Shown here one piece after another: positions 8,012 through 15,919 of a stretch of DNA of 64,000 nt (its first letter is position 1; each line of letters begins with the position of its first letter). The notes below the pieces were generated by a model. The model was not told the origin of the DNA, did not search any database, and saw only the letters and a list, made by a program, of their open reading frames with translations. Position numbers and translations under genes: made by a program. The DNA lies in contig JBLWWK010000015.1 of assembly GCA_048267965.1 (NCBI GenBank), positions 1 to 64,000 of the forward strand, read 5' to 3'. The DNA is from GCA-2705995 sp048267965. GTDB taxonomy: Bacteria > Bacteroidota > Bacteroidia > Flavobacteriales_G > Salibacteraceae.

Positions 8012-8969
8012 GAATATTTCAATTGTTGTTCCTCTTTTAAACGAAGAAGAATCTTTGAAACCACTCTTTAAGTGGATCAAAGAAGTAATGGAAAAACACG
8101 GCTTTTCTTATGAAGTGTTGTTTGTAGACGATGGTAGCACCGACCATTCGTGGAGAATTATTACTGAGCTTTCTGCCGAACATTCTGAGGTGAAAGGCAT
8201 TAAATTTCGAAGAAATTACGGTAAATCTGCCGCTTTAAATACAGGGTTTAAAGCTACCGAAGGCGAAGTGGTTATTACCATGGATGCAGATTTACAAGAT
8301 AGCCCTGAAGAAATTCCAGAATTGTTCAAAATGATCAAAAAAGACCATTTTGATTTGGTTTCTGGTTGGAAAAAGAAAAGATACGATCCCGTTTCAAAAA
8401 CGGTTCCTACTAAACTCTTTAATTGGGCTACTCGAAAGGCGAGTGGAATTTATCTGCACGATTTCAATTGTGGTTTAAAAGCATACCGATCAGAAGTAGT
8501 TCACAGCATAAATGTTTACGGTGAAATGCACCGTTATATTCCTGTAATTGCCAAGCAATCAGGGTTTAATAAAATTGGTGAGAAGGTGGTAGAGCATCGC
8601 GCCCGAGAACATGGTAAATCAAAATTTGGCGGCATAGAACGTTTTATTCGCGGTTTTCTCGATTTACTTTCTATCACATTTGTATCAAAATATGGGCAAC
8701 GCCCCATGCACTTTTTTGGTCCGCTAGGTACGTTAATGTTCATCGCAGGCTTTGCCATTGTAGCCTACCTCGGAATCGAAAAGTGGTACTATCTGCAAAT
8801 TCACGAAAGCAAAAGATTGGTAGCTGAAAACCCACTCTTTTATATTGCGTTAACCACCATGATTTTGGGTACTCAACTGTTTTTAGCGGGCTTTTTGGCC
8901 GAGCTGATTTCACTCAATTCACCCGAAAGAAATAATTATCAAATCGCTCAAACTTCTAACCTCGATTAA
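8004..8969 (+). CDS. Family 2 glycosyltransferase with C-terminal membrane helices (polyprenyl-phosphate sugar transferase type)
   Basis: A 321-residue inner-membrane enzyme. The GT-A fold spans residues 1-225 with ISIVVPLLNEEESL at the start, a DDGSTDHS nucleotide-binding motif and the metal-binding DADLQDSP. Two hydrophobic helices follow (about 235-255 and 275-300). This layout is that of DPM1/GtrB/ArnC-like enzymes, which move a sugar from a nucleotide donor onto a polyprenyl phosphate carrier. The lipid substrate is inferred from the family. It overlaps DUF4199 by 8 bases and the next glycosyltransferase by 1 base (TAATG), so all three are one operon. Confidence 0.85.
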   Translation: MSKNISIVVPLLNEEESLKPLFKWIKEVMEKHGFSYEVLFVDDGSTDHSWRIITELSAEHSEVKGIKFRRNYGKSAALNTGFKATEGEVVITMDADLQDSPEEIPELFKMIKKDHFDLVSGWKKKRYDPVSKTVPTKLFNWATRKASGIYLHDFNCGLKAYRSEVVHSINVYGEMHRYIPVIAKQSGFNKIGEKVVEHRAREHGKSKFGGIERFIRGFLDLLSITFVSKYGQRPMHFFGPLGTLMFIAGFAIVAYLGIEKWYYLQIHESKRLVAENPLFYIALTTMILGTQLFLAGFLAELISLNSPERNNYQIAQTSNLD

Positions 8970-9934
8970 TGCGGTATTCTGCGATTATTCCGGTGTATAA
9001 CCGACCAGACGAAATCAAAGAATTGCTAGAGTCGTTAACCCGACAAACAGTAAAAGATTTTGAGGTAATTGTGGTAGAAGATGGTTCTTCACAAGATGCA
9101 GCCCAAGAAGTTAAGGCGTTTTTCGATGTGCTAGATGTAAAATACTTTGTAAAGCCCAACGAAGGTCAAGGTTTTGCTCGCAATTTTGGTTTCGAAAAAG
9201 CACAGGGAGATTGGTTAATTGTTTTCGATTCAGACGCTATTATTCCTCCCAATTACTTCGAAGAAGTGAATGCTTTTTTAGCTAAAAACCCAGAAGTAAA
9301 AGCCTTTGGTGGTCCTGATGCATCGCATCCATCATTTACTCCTATGCAGAAAGCCATCAGTTATTCTATGACATCGTTATTTACTACGGGTGGTATTAGA
9401 GGAGGTGAAAATAGAGTAGGGGAGTTTCATCCGCGAAGCTTTAACATGGGAATTGCTCGCGAGGTTTATCAAAAAATTGGCGGCTATAAAATCACTCGAA
9501 TGGGTGAAGATATTGAGTTTTCGATCAGAATTATTGAAAACGGATTTAAAACAGCACTTATTCCTAAAGCCTTTATTTATCACAAGCGCAGAACCAATTT
9601 ATCGCAGTTTTACAAGCAGCTGCACTTTTTTGGCCGAGCTCGAATTAACATTGCTCGTTTTTATCCTAGCGAAATAAAATTAGTACACCTGTTTCCTGCT
9701 TTTTTTGTAGCCGCTTGGTTCGTCTATTTACTCAGCTGGGCGGTATTTAGGCCATTAGCAACGGTAGGAACCGTAATACTCTTTTTCTATTATTTTGCCA
9801 TATTTCTAGATAGCACCGTTCGAAATAAATCGATAAAAATTGGCGTTCTCAGTATGGCAACATCGTTTGTTCAGCTCTTTGCTTATGGCGTGGGCTTTTA
9901 TACTGAATGGCTCAACAAAACGTTAAAATCGTAA
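8969..9934 (+). CDS. Family 2 glycosyltransferase
   Basis: A 321-residue protein with an N-terminal GT-A domain (AIIPVYNRPDEIKELLESL, VVEDGSSQD, and a DXD-like FDSDAIIPPN near residues 87-96). A C-terminal part has hydrophobic helices around 230-255 and 262-305. The sequence GEDIEFSIRIIENG matches the ED acceptor-site motif of GT2 enzymes. It probably extends a surface glycan or a polyprenyl-linked sugar together with the preceding transferase. Donor and acceptor cannot be read from the sequence. It overlaps the upstream gene by one base. Confidence 0.85.
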   Translation: MRYSAIIPVYNRPDEIKELLESLTRQTVKDFEVIVVEDGSSQDAAQEVKAFFDVLDVKYFVKPNEGQGFARNFGFEKAQGDWLIVFDSDAIIPPNYFEEVNAFLAKNPEVKAFGGPDASHPSFTPMQKAISYSMTSLFTTGGIRGGENRVGEFHPRSFNMGIAREVYQKIGGYKITRMGEDIEFSIRIIENGFKTALIPKAFIYHKRRTNLSQFYKQLHFFGRARINIARFYPSEIKLVHLFPAFFVAAWFVYLLSWAVFRPLATVGTVILFFYYFAIFLDSTVRNKSIKIGVLSMATSFVQLFAYGVGFYTEWLNKTLKS

Positions 9935-9964
9935 ACTTGGTCTGTAATTTGAACTTGGCTTACC

Positions 9965-10666
9965 ATGATGAAACTTATTCCATTTACTCTGCTTTTATTG
10001 CTTTTTAGCTTTTCTACAATTGCTCAAGATACCTTGAATAAAACCGATGAAAATGGTTTAAAACAAGGTTATTGGATCAAGAAAAACGAGCGCGGAGTAA
10101 AAGTTTACGAAGGCCGATTTTTAAACGATGTTCCCGTAGATACTTTCTTGTATTACGATATTAACGGTGATAAAAATGCACGTCTTGTTTGGTTAGATGC
10201 TGTAACAAGTATGGCGACTATTTATTATCCAGACGGAACCAAAGCGGGCGAAGGAAAATACGTAAACAAGCAAAAAGAAGGCTTGTGGAAGTTATACGAT
10301 GGAAACGAAATTTTGAGTGCCGAGCAGTATTGGAAAAATGGAAAGAAACACGGTTCCTACAAAGTGTATTACGATGATGGCTCTGTTTCTGTTGAATCGC
10401 ACTTCGAAAACGGTCTAGAGCACGGTTTACGAAAAGAGTTTTGGTTAGATGGAAAGCGCAAATTTGAAGGCAATTTTGTAGACGGCAACCCAGATGGCGA
10501 AGTAAAATACTACAACGAAGAAGGTCAACTTACCGAAAAAGGAACGTATAAGAATGCCGTTCGTCACGGTAAATGGATGCATTACGGGCAGCATGGCATA
10601 GATAAAATCACCATATTTGAGTATGGTAAACAGAAAGAAGTCAAAACAATTAGCAGCGAAGATTAG
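9965..10666 (+). CDS. Secreted MORN-repeat (YwqK-like) protein
   Basis: A 233-residue exported protein. A signal peptide covers about residues 1-20 (LLLLLFSFSTIAQ). After it come six or so MORN-type repeats of about 23 residues, recognisable by units such as GLKQGYWIK, KEGLWKLYDG, KHGSYKVYYDDG, EHGLRKEFWLDG, PDGEVKYYNEEG and RHGKWMHYG. Similar proteins are often labelled toxin-antitoxin YwqK family, but there is no evidence of a toxin here; the repeats most likely form a beta scaffold on the cell envelope. Two consecutive ATGs (9965 and 9968) are possible starts. The C-terminal coding part overlaps the start of the next gene by 44 bases. Confidence 0.75.
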   Translation: MMKLIPFTLLLLLFSFSTIAQDTLNKTDENGLKQGYWIKKNERGVKVYEGRFLNDVPVDTFLYYDINGDKNARLVWLDAVTSMATIYYPDGTKAGEGKYVNKQKEGLWKLYDGNEILSAEQYWKNGKKHGSYKVYYDDGSVSVESHFENGLEHGLRKEFWLDGKRKFEGNFVDGNPDGEVKYYNEEGQLTEKGTYKNAVRHGKWMHYGQHGIDKITIFEYGKQKEVKTISSED

Positions 10667-12305
10667 CCTTTTCGTTGGCTTGCTTAGCAGTTCTTCACTC
10701 TACAGCCAAATCGCTCCATCTAAATATTTTGTTCCTTTTAGTAACAAGAGTAACACGCAATATTCTACTGAAAAACCCCTAGAATTTCTGAGCAAATCAG
10801 CTGTGCTAAGGCGCTTGCAGCAAGGCATCGCTATTACTGCGCAAGATTTTCCGGTTAATAAAGAATACATTCAAGAAGTAAAAGCACAAGGCCATGTAAA
10901 GGTGCTGTATTCGTTAAAATGGTTCAATGGAGTGGTAATTGAAACCGAAGACTCTATCGCCATCGATAAAATTGAGCAATTGCCTTTTGTAAAAGGCTCT
11001 ATTCGTCAAGAATTCAACAACTTCATCACCAATCGTAAAAAGCATCAGAAATGGGATATTCAGCTCGAAATTAGTGAAGAAAGTGAATTTGCAGACACTC
11101 TTTATGGGGCGGCTTGGCCTCAAACACAAATGCTCAATTTAATTTCGTTGCATCAAGAAGGCAATCTCGGCCAAGAGATGAGAATTGGCATTTTCGATTC
11201 GGGTTTTGCAGGGGCAGATACCTTAGAAGTTTTTCAACCTTCTTTTGCTAACGGAAGAGTAGAAGCTACTTTCGATTTAGTAGATGGCGGTGAAATTTTA
11301 TTCGATAAACACTCTCACGGCACCCATGTTTGGAGCACAATGGCCGGCAACTCAGCCTATCGTTTTGTAGGAACCGCTCCTGAAGCTATATACTCACTCT
11401 TCAGAACCGAAGATGTTAACTCAGAATACATTATTGAAGAGTTTAACTGGGTGGCTGCCGCAGAACTGGCCGACAGCATGGGAATAGACATCATCAATAC
11501 CTCTCTAGGGTACACCGAATTTGACGATCCCAACATGAATCATGTTTATTCAGACCTCGATGGCAATCGAACCCCAGCCGCTATCGGTGCAGATATTGCC
11601 GCCTCAAAAGGTATGCTGTTAGTGGTAAGTGCAGGTAATAACGGTGACGATTCGTGGGTGTATATCTCAACCCCTGCAGATGCAGATTCTGTTTTAACGG
11701 TAGGAGCCGTAAACAGCCAAGGTGTTTATGCTCCCTTTAGCAGTCTAGGATACGCTGCCGATGGAGATGTTAAACCCAATGTAATGGCATTAGGCCAAGG
11801 AGCCGCAGTGTGGACGTATGGAAACCAGGCTGCCTTAACTAACGGAACTTCCTTTTCAGGGCCGATAATGGCAGGAGCCGTTGCCTGCTTATGGCAAAAT
11901 AACCGCGATAAAACCAATATGGAAATTATTGCAGCCGTAGAACAAAGCGCATCGTTTTACAGCGAACCCAACCAACGCTACGGGTATGGAATTCCTGATT
12001 TTTCATTAGCACAAGAAATTCTATCTGAAAAGAGAGCAAAAACTTCTGTAAATCAATGGTCTATCTATCCCAACCCGGGAGCAGCCAGCCCTTTGCAAAT
12101 TCGCTATACCGGAAAGAGCAACGAAACCGCAAAAATTACCATTCATTCTACTTCGGGCACTTTAATGTACAATCGTTCAATAGAAACGAGTTTTAGAGAA
12201 TTTACTTTACCCACTTCGGTAGAGTGGCCAGCGGGTTCCTACTTGATTGAATTAGATTTTCGAGGCGAAAAGCAACAGTTTACTTGGATAAAATTGGATA
12301 AATAA
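10623..12305 (+). CDS. Secreted S8 subtilisin-like serine protease with T9SS type A sorting domain
   Basis: About 560 residues. A signal peptide (about 1-29, ending LLSSSSLYSQ) and a propeptide-like region precede a subtilase domain. The catalytic triad is visible as Asp in RIGIFDSGF, His in SHGTHVWST and Ser in NGTSFSGPIMAG. NTSLG and SAGNNGDD are further S8 landmarks. The last 80 residues (SIYPNPG, then GSYLIELDFRGEKQQFTWIKL) form a type A T9SS sorting domain, so the protease should be exported and probably cell-surface attached. I start at the ATG at 10623; a TTG at 10617 in the same frame is possible. Either way the start lies inside the MORN gene, an overlap of about 44 bases. The stop shares TAATG with the next gene. 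Confidence 0.88.
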   Translation: MVNRKKSKQLAAKISLFVGLLSSSSLYSQIAPSKYFVPFSNKSNTQYSTEKPLEFLSKSAVLRRLQQGIAITAQDFPVNKEYIQEVKAQGHVKVLYSLKWFNGVVIETEDSIAIDKIEQLPFVKGSIRQEFNNFITNRKKHQKWDIQLEISEESEFADTLYGAAWPQTQMLNLISLHQEGNLGQEMRIGIFDSGFAGADTLEVFQPSFANGRVEATFDLVDGGEILFDKHSHGTHVWSTMAGNSAYRFVGTAPEAIYSLFRTEDVNSEYIIEEFNWVAAAELADSMGIDIINTSLGYTEFDDPNMNHVYSDLDGNRTPAAIGADIAASKGMLLVVSAGNNGDDSWVYISTPADADSVLTVGAVNSQGVYAPFSSLGYAADGDVKPNVMALGQGAAVWTYGNQAALTNGTSFSGPIMAGAVACLWQNNRDKTNMEIIAAVEQSASFYSEPNQRYGYGIPDFSLAQEILSEKRAKTSVNQWSIYPNPGAASPLQIRYTGKSNETAKITIHSTSGTLMYNRSIETSFREFTLPTSVEWPAGSYLIELDFRGEKQQFTWIKLDK

Positions 12306-12763
12306 TGGCAAAACAAGCGTTTAACTCAGTAGAAGAATACGTAGAATCACTACCTGAAGAGCGAAGAGAAGCAATCAATAAAATTCGATCAATTATCAAC
12401 CAAAAGTTAAAAGGTGAGTTTGAAGAAACCTTGAGCTACAATATGTTAGGTTGGGTGGTGCCTAAAAGTGTATATCCAGCAGGTTACCATTGCACACCAG
12501 AATTGCCTTTGCCGTTTATTAATTTGGCCTCTCAAAAAAAATATGTGGCCTTGTACCATTCAGGAATGTATGCTCAGCCAGAAATACAAGCGTGGTTTCA
12601 AGAAGAGTATCCGAAAAGAGCGAAGTACAAACTAGACATGGGAAAAAGCTGTATTCGGTTTAAACGAATGGACGATATTCCCTATGATTTAATTGAAGAA
12701 TTAATAGAAAAAATGTCGGTAAACGATTGGATTTCTATCTACGAAGAGAATATAAAGCGTTAA
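12305..12763 (+). CDS. DUF1801 domain-containing protein (YdhG-like)
   Basis: A 152-residue cytosolic protein. The opening (VEEYVESLPEERREAINKIRSIINQ), the central ETLSYNMLGW and the closing SCIRFKRMDDIPYDLIEELI fit the DUF1801/YdhG family, a small alpha-beta fold distantly like frataxin. In some bacteria it is described as an iron chaperone or signalling protein, but its role is unproven. It overlaps the protease stop by one base (TAATG) and is probably the last gene of the operon, followed by a terminator at 12768-12810. Confidence 0.75.
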   Translation: MAKQAFNSVEEYVESLPEERREAINKIRSIINQKLKGEFEETLSYNMLGWVVPKSVYPAGYHCTPELPLPFINLASQKKYVALYHSGMYAQPEIQAWFQEEYPKRAKYKLDMGKSCIRFKRMDDIPYDLIEELIEKMSVNDWISIYEENIKR

Positions 12764-12767
12764 AAAC

Positions 12768-12810
12768 AAAACAGCACTTTCTGGCTGTGTTTACCAAAAA
12801 GTGCTGTTTT
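12768..12810. terminator. Bidirectional intrinsic terminator
   Basis: AAAACAGCACTTT (12768-12780) pairs with AAAGTGCTGTTTT (12798-12810). A and T runs flank the stem on both sides, so it can serve the DUF1801 gene (+) and the convergent DUF2141 gene (-). Confidence 0.8.
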
Positions 12811-12820
12811 TCTATTCGTA

Positions 12821-12832
12821 TCGGTAGGAACC
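12821..12832 (+). repeat. Exact copy of the 12-mer TCGGTAGGAACC
   Basis: Lies between the terminator stem and the stop of the DUF2141 gene, so outside coding sequence. It is followed by CATTTCG, similar to the AT-rich flank of other intergenic copies. Confidence 0.9.
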
Positions 12833-12842
12833 CATTTCGTTT

Positions 12843-13256
12843 TTATTCAAGTAGAATTTCAATGATGGTATTTCTCTTCACTTCGAACAGTTGGGAAGAA
12901 AAGCTGGGCGGCCCAATTTTACCACGAACATTGTTAGAAAAGCCGTATGGCTCGGTGGGTATACCCATCCAATTGGCATTCATTTCGCCATCGTTGTCTA
13001 TATCGTGGAAAGCTCTTACTGCATAGGTTCCGGCAGGAACTTGATGAAAAGTAATTTGAACAAAATTGGCACGAACTTCAACTGTTTTGCCCGTATATAC
13101 TTTTTGGTTTTCATCGAAAAGTTGAGCAAAAACAGTTCCCTTGTCTTCGGTTAAATTAGGGAACTTCACCGTTATATCTACCGTAGAAACGGGCTTTTGT
13201 GCCCAGGCTAACAAAGGTAAAAAGAGAAATACCCATTGAATCAAATAGCGGTTCAT
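12843..13256 (-). CDS. DUF2141 domain-containing secreted protein
   Basis: A 137-residue exported protein. A signal peptide (MNRYLIQWVFLFLPLLAWAQ) is followed by a single Ig-like beta domain with DUF2141 landmarks: a VFAQLFDEN segment, VPAGTYAVRAFHDIDNDGEMN (an acidic D-x-D-x-D loop likely to bind calcium) and PYGFSNNV. Members are small periplasmic or secreted proteins of unknown function in Bacteroidota and Proteobacteria. I take the ATG at 13256; a TTG at 13289 in frame would add 11 residues before the signal peptide and overlap hutI. Confidence 0.8.
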   Translation of the reverse strand: MNRYLIQWVFLFLPLLAWAQKPVSTVDITVKFPNLTEDKGTVFAQLFDENQKVYTGKTVEVRANFVQITFHQVPAGTYAVRAFHDIDNDGEMNANWMGIPTEPYGFSNNVRGKIGPPSFSSQLFEVKRNTIIEILLE

Positions 13257-13281
13257 ACCGTTTGTGAATTTTAAATGTAGA

Positions 13282-14553
13282 TTAATCAAACGATTTTCCT
13301 TTGCGAATTATTTCACCATTCACCACAACCGAATCAATGGTGTCTGTACCAAAAGCATACGGCATAAAATCGATGTTTTTCATAGGCGTGCTAATAATAA
13401 AACTCGCTTTTTTACCAATGGCAATGGTTCCTACAGAATCTCCCATTTCCATAGCGGCAGCACCGTTAATGGTTACAGCATTAAGCGCCTGAAAAGGAGT
13501 CATTCTTTGTTTAATACAGCCCATGCTAAAAACCAATTTCATATTTCCGTTAGGAGTAGAACCCGGGTTGTAATCAGAGGCTAGTGCCACTGGAATATTA
13601 GCTTCCATTAAACGATTAACAGGCGTGTACGGTAAACTTAAAAAGAAAGAGCAAGAAGGTAAGCCTGTGGCAATGGTGGTAGATTTTTTTAGAGCGGTTA
13701 TGTCTTCTTCTCCTAATTCTTCTAAATGGTCTACAGAAACCGCATTAAAACGAGTGGCCAATTCAATACCGCCTTGAATGCTAAACTGATTTACGTGTAA
13801 TTTAGGTTTTAAGCCATGTTCGGTTCCTGCCGTTAAAATTCTCTCTGCTTGCTCTACGGTGAAGTAATTGCGCTCAATAAATATGTCGATGTATTCGGCT
13901 AGTTCTTCTTTCGCCACCACCGGAATCATCTCTTCAATGATAAGCTCTACGTAAGCATCGCGGTTTTCTTTGTATTCTGTCGGAAAAGCGTGAGCGCCCA
14001 AAAATGTAGCCTTTATGGGAATGTTTCGGGCTGCTTTTAAGCGCTTGATTACTCGCAGCATTTTTAGCTCGGCATCTACGGTAAGCCCGTAACCACTTTT
14101 AATTTCAATAGCGCCAGTACCTTGATGCATTACTTCGTCTAAGCGTTTTAGAGCGCTTTCGAATAATTGATCTTCAGTTGCTTGATTCAGCTTTTTAGCT
14201 GAGTTGAGAATTCCTCCGCCTTTAAGAGCAATTTCTTCGTAAGTAAGGCCTTTAATGCGGTCTACAAATTCACCTTCTCGGCTTTCAGCAAAAACCAAAT
14301 GGGTATGTGAATCACAAAAAGTTGGAATTACAATACCTCCGTTGGCATCAGCAATGGTTAAATCGTTCCAGTCAGAAATACCTTGTAAATCGGTCATGCT
14401 TCCAAAGTCTACAATCACATCGTTTTCGATGGCGAGGTAGGCATTTTCGATAAAAGGCACTTGATCCATTTCTAAACCGTTCACTCGTGTTCTGGGAGTG
14501 GAAGTATCGGTTTGATATAACTTCTGAATATTCTTGACAAGAATTTTACTCAT
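13282..14553 (-). CDS. hutI: Imidazolonepropionase
   Basis: A 423-residue cytosolic metal-dependent amidohydrolase. It hydrolyses 4-imidazolone-5-propanoate to N-formimino-L-glutamate, the third step of histidine breakdown. Visible landmarks are the metal-binding HTH in FCDSHTHLVFAESREGEF, the substrate-loop KSGYGL, HVNQF, the SVDHLEEL helix, and the late Asp in ALASDYNPGSTPNGNM. The length matches the family. I start at the ATG at 14553 (MSKILVKNIQKLY); a TTG at 14574 is less likely. No other hut genes (hutH, hutU, hutG) are in the window, so the rest of the pathway must be elsewhere. A terminator for the upstream gene separates it from the TonB operon. Confidence 0.93.
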   Translation of the reverse strand: MSKILVKNIQKLYQTDTSTPRTRVNGLEMDQVPFIENAYLAIENDVIVDFGSMTDLQGISDWNDLTIADANGGIVIPTFCDSHTHLVFAESREGEFVDRIKGLTYEEIALKGGGILNSAKKLNQATEDQLFESALKRLDEVMHQGTGAIEIKSGYGLTVDAELKMLRVIKRLKAARNIPIKATFLGAHAFPTEYKENRDAYVELIIEEMIPVVAKEELAEYIDIFIERNYFTVEQAERILTAGTEHGLKPKLHVNQFSIQGGIELATRFNAVSVDHLEELGEEDITALKKSTTIATGLPSCSFFLSLPYTPVNRLMEANIPVALASDYNPGSTPNGNMKLVFSMGCIKQRMTPFQALNAVTINGAAAMEMGDSVGTIAIGKKASFIISTPMKNIDFMPYAFGTDTIDSVVVNGEIIRKGKSFD

Positions 14554-14594
14554 ATTGCTTGAAGATTTTGGCAAAGATGATAAATCAAAACAAA

Positions 14595-14623
14595 AAAAGC
14601 TGCTCTAAGAAAGAACAGCTTTT
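14595..14623 (-). terminator. Intrinsic terminator of the TonB-receptor/DUF4249/SnoaL operon
   Basis: AAAAGCTG (14595-14602) and CAGCTTTT (14616-14623) form a stem. Read on the minus strand it is followed by a run of T, just after the stop of the SnoaL-like gene at 14649. Confidence 0.7.
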
Positions 14624-14648
14624 TGTTGAATATTGAGACGAAAACTCG

Positions 14649-15026
14649 TTAATACATGGAATTTTCGTTGGCAGATGTTTTAGGTATTTGCTGAATGGCA
14701 TCCCAATGTTCACAGATTTTTCCGTTTTCATCGAAGCGGAAAAAATCCATGGTTACATATTGGTCGTTGCCTGGCCATATTTGGTGGGTATGCAAAGCCA
14801 CCAAATCACCTTCAGCAATACAACGAACAAACTCAATTGATTTTTTAGGATATTCTCGATGCATTCTCTCGAAATACTCGATGAATCCTTCGGTACCATT
14901 GGCCACATCGGGGTTATGTTGAATGTATTCATCACCCAGGTATTTTTCAACTGCTTTTTTAGGATTTCCTAAATAAGCGGTTTTGTAAAATTCAATTGCG
15001 TTTTGCTTGTTTTCTTCTAAACTCAT
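14649..15026 (-). CDS. SnoaL-like / nuclear transport factor 2 family protein
   Basis: A 125-residue cytosolic protein of the SnoaL-like polyketide-cyclase type. The features are an N-terminal NKQNAIEFYKTAYLGN helix pair, YIQHNPDVANG with the conserved His/Asn/Asp, VALHTHQIWPG, and DFFRFDENGKICEHWDAIQQIP. The NTF2 fold is a cone that binds small molecules; some members are isomerases or cyclases and many have no known reaction. It lies 12 bases after the DUF4249 gene and shares its operon, but a functional link to the TonB system is not evident. Confidence 0.8.
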   Translation of the reverse strand: MSLEENKQNAIEFYKTAYLGNPKKAVEKYLGDEYIQHNPDVANGTEGFIEYFERMHREYPKKSIEFVRCIAEGDLVALHTHQIWPGNDQYVTMDFFRFDENGKICEHWDAIQQIPKTSANENSMY

Positions 15027-15038
15027 TAGAAAATGTTT

Positions 15039-15908
15039 TTACTCTTCTATTGTGATTGAAGCATCGGTAACTGAATGTACTTTAAAGTAGCCAATGGCTT
15101 GCTCCTCTGAGTTGATTTCGAAGATATTTCCTTTAACTTGAGCGGGAGGAGAATCGAAAATTCCACCACCGCTTGTTTGGCTATCTAACAAAGAAATGAA
15201 CTCGTAAAAGCCTTTTGATATTTCAATTTGCTCGATTCTTACGTTAACTTCTGGGTATACTTCTAAGAAATCTTCAAAGTCTTCTTGTGGCATAAAGTAA
15301 GCCGTAAAAACTAAGGTGTCGTTCTTTACCACTTCATCGCTGGCATAAGCCAAGTCACCCGAGTTTCCGAGGTAGAAATCGTTTACATAAACTTTCCATT
15401 GGTAGTAATCGCCAACGGGTTGAGGCTCTAACGTTCTCAGTTTTACTTCGTAACCTTCATCGAAGGGTAAATCATCGTTGAATTCGTAAAAGATAGAATC
15501 AATAAGAGGTACTTGGTACATGGTTTCACTTTGTGAAACATATTCTTTACCGTTAACTCCCGATTTAATGTAAACGCTGTAATCGTTGCCAACGGTTCCT
15601 TTCCCTTGTAATTCGAAACGTTGGGTTGCTGTGTTGAAATCAAAAGTATCAATAGGGTTTCCGTTTTCTCTCAAAACAACCGTTGCACTTTGTTCTGCCG
15701 AATAATTGGGCTCGTCTTCGTTAAAGTAATTCGTGCTGTAGCTCAATTTTACGTATTGAATTGTATCTCGATCAGAGAATTCACCTTCTACTACTAAAAT
15801 AGGAGTAGGGTCGTCTAAATCTAAGTCTATTTCGTCTTCACAGGCAGTAAATGCCAACAATAGCAAGAAGAAATAAATAGGCGGGTATGAAATTAATTTC
15901 TTGTTCAT
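15039..15908 (-). CDS. DUF4249 lipoprotein (partner of a TonB-dependent receptor)
   Basis: A 289-residue outer-membrane lipoprotein. The signal peptide ends in a lipobox LLLAFTAC, with Cys at about residue 23, followed by acidic residues (EDEIDLDLDD). PTPILVVEGEFSDRDTIQYVKLSYST is typical of DUF4249, a family found beside TonB receptors in Bacteroidota, much as SusD sits beside SusC. It starts 11 bases after the TonB-receptor stop and is surely co-transcribed. It is probably a surface-exposed substrate-binding or lid component; the ligand is unknown. Confidence 0.88.
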   Translation of the reverse strand: MNKKLISYPPIYFFLLLLAFTACEDEIDLDLDDPTPILVVEGEFSDRDTIQYVKLSYSTNYFNEDEPNYSAEQSATVVLRENGNPIDTFDFNTATQRFELQGKGTVGNDYSVYIKSGVNGKEYVSQSETMYQVPLIDSIFYEFNDDLPFDEGYEVKLRTLEPQPVGDYYQWKVYVNDFYLGNSGDLAYASDEVVKNDTLVFTAYFMPQEDFEDFLEVYPEVNVRIEQIEISKGFYEFISLLDSQTSGGGIFDSPPAQVKGNIFEINSEEQAIGYFKVHSVTDASITIEE

Positions 15909-15919
15909 TTCAAATGCTT

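Noticed and set aside
9965..10666. Toxin-antitoxin system (YwqK label)
   Set aside because: The protein has a signal peptide and MORN repeats only; no toxin gene is beside it.
12775..13154. Plus-strand frames antisense to the DUF2141 gene
   Set aside because: They have no recognisable domains and lie opposite a well-formed secreted protein.
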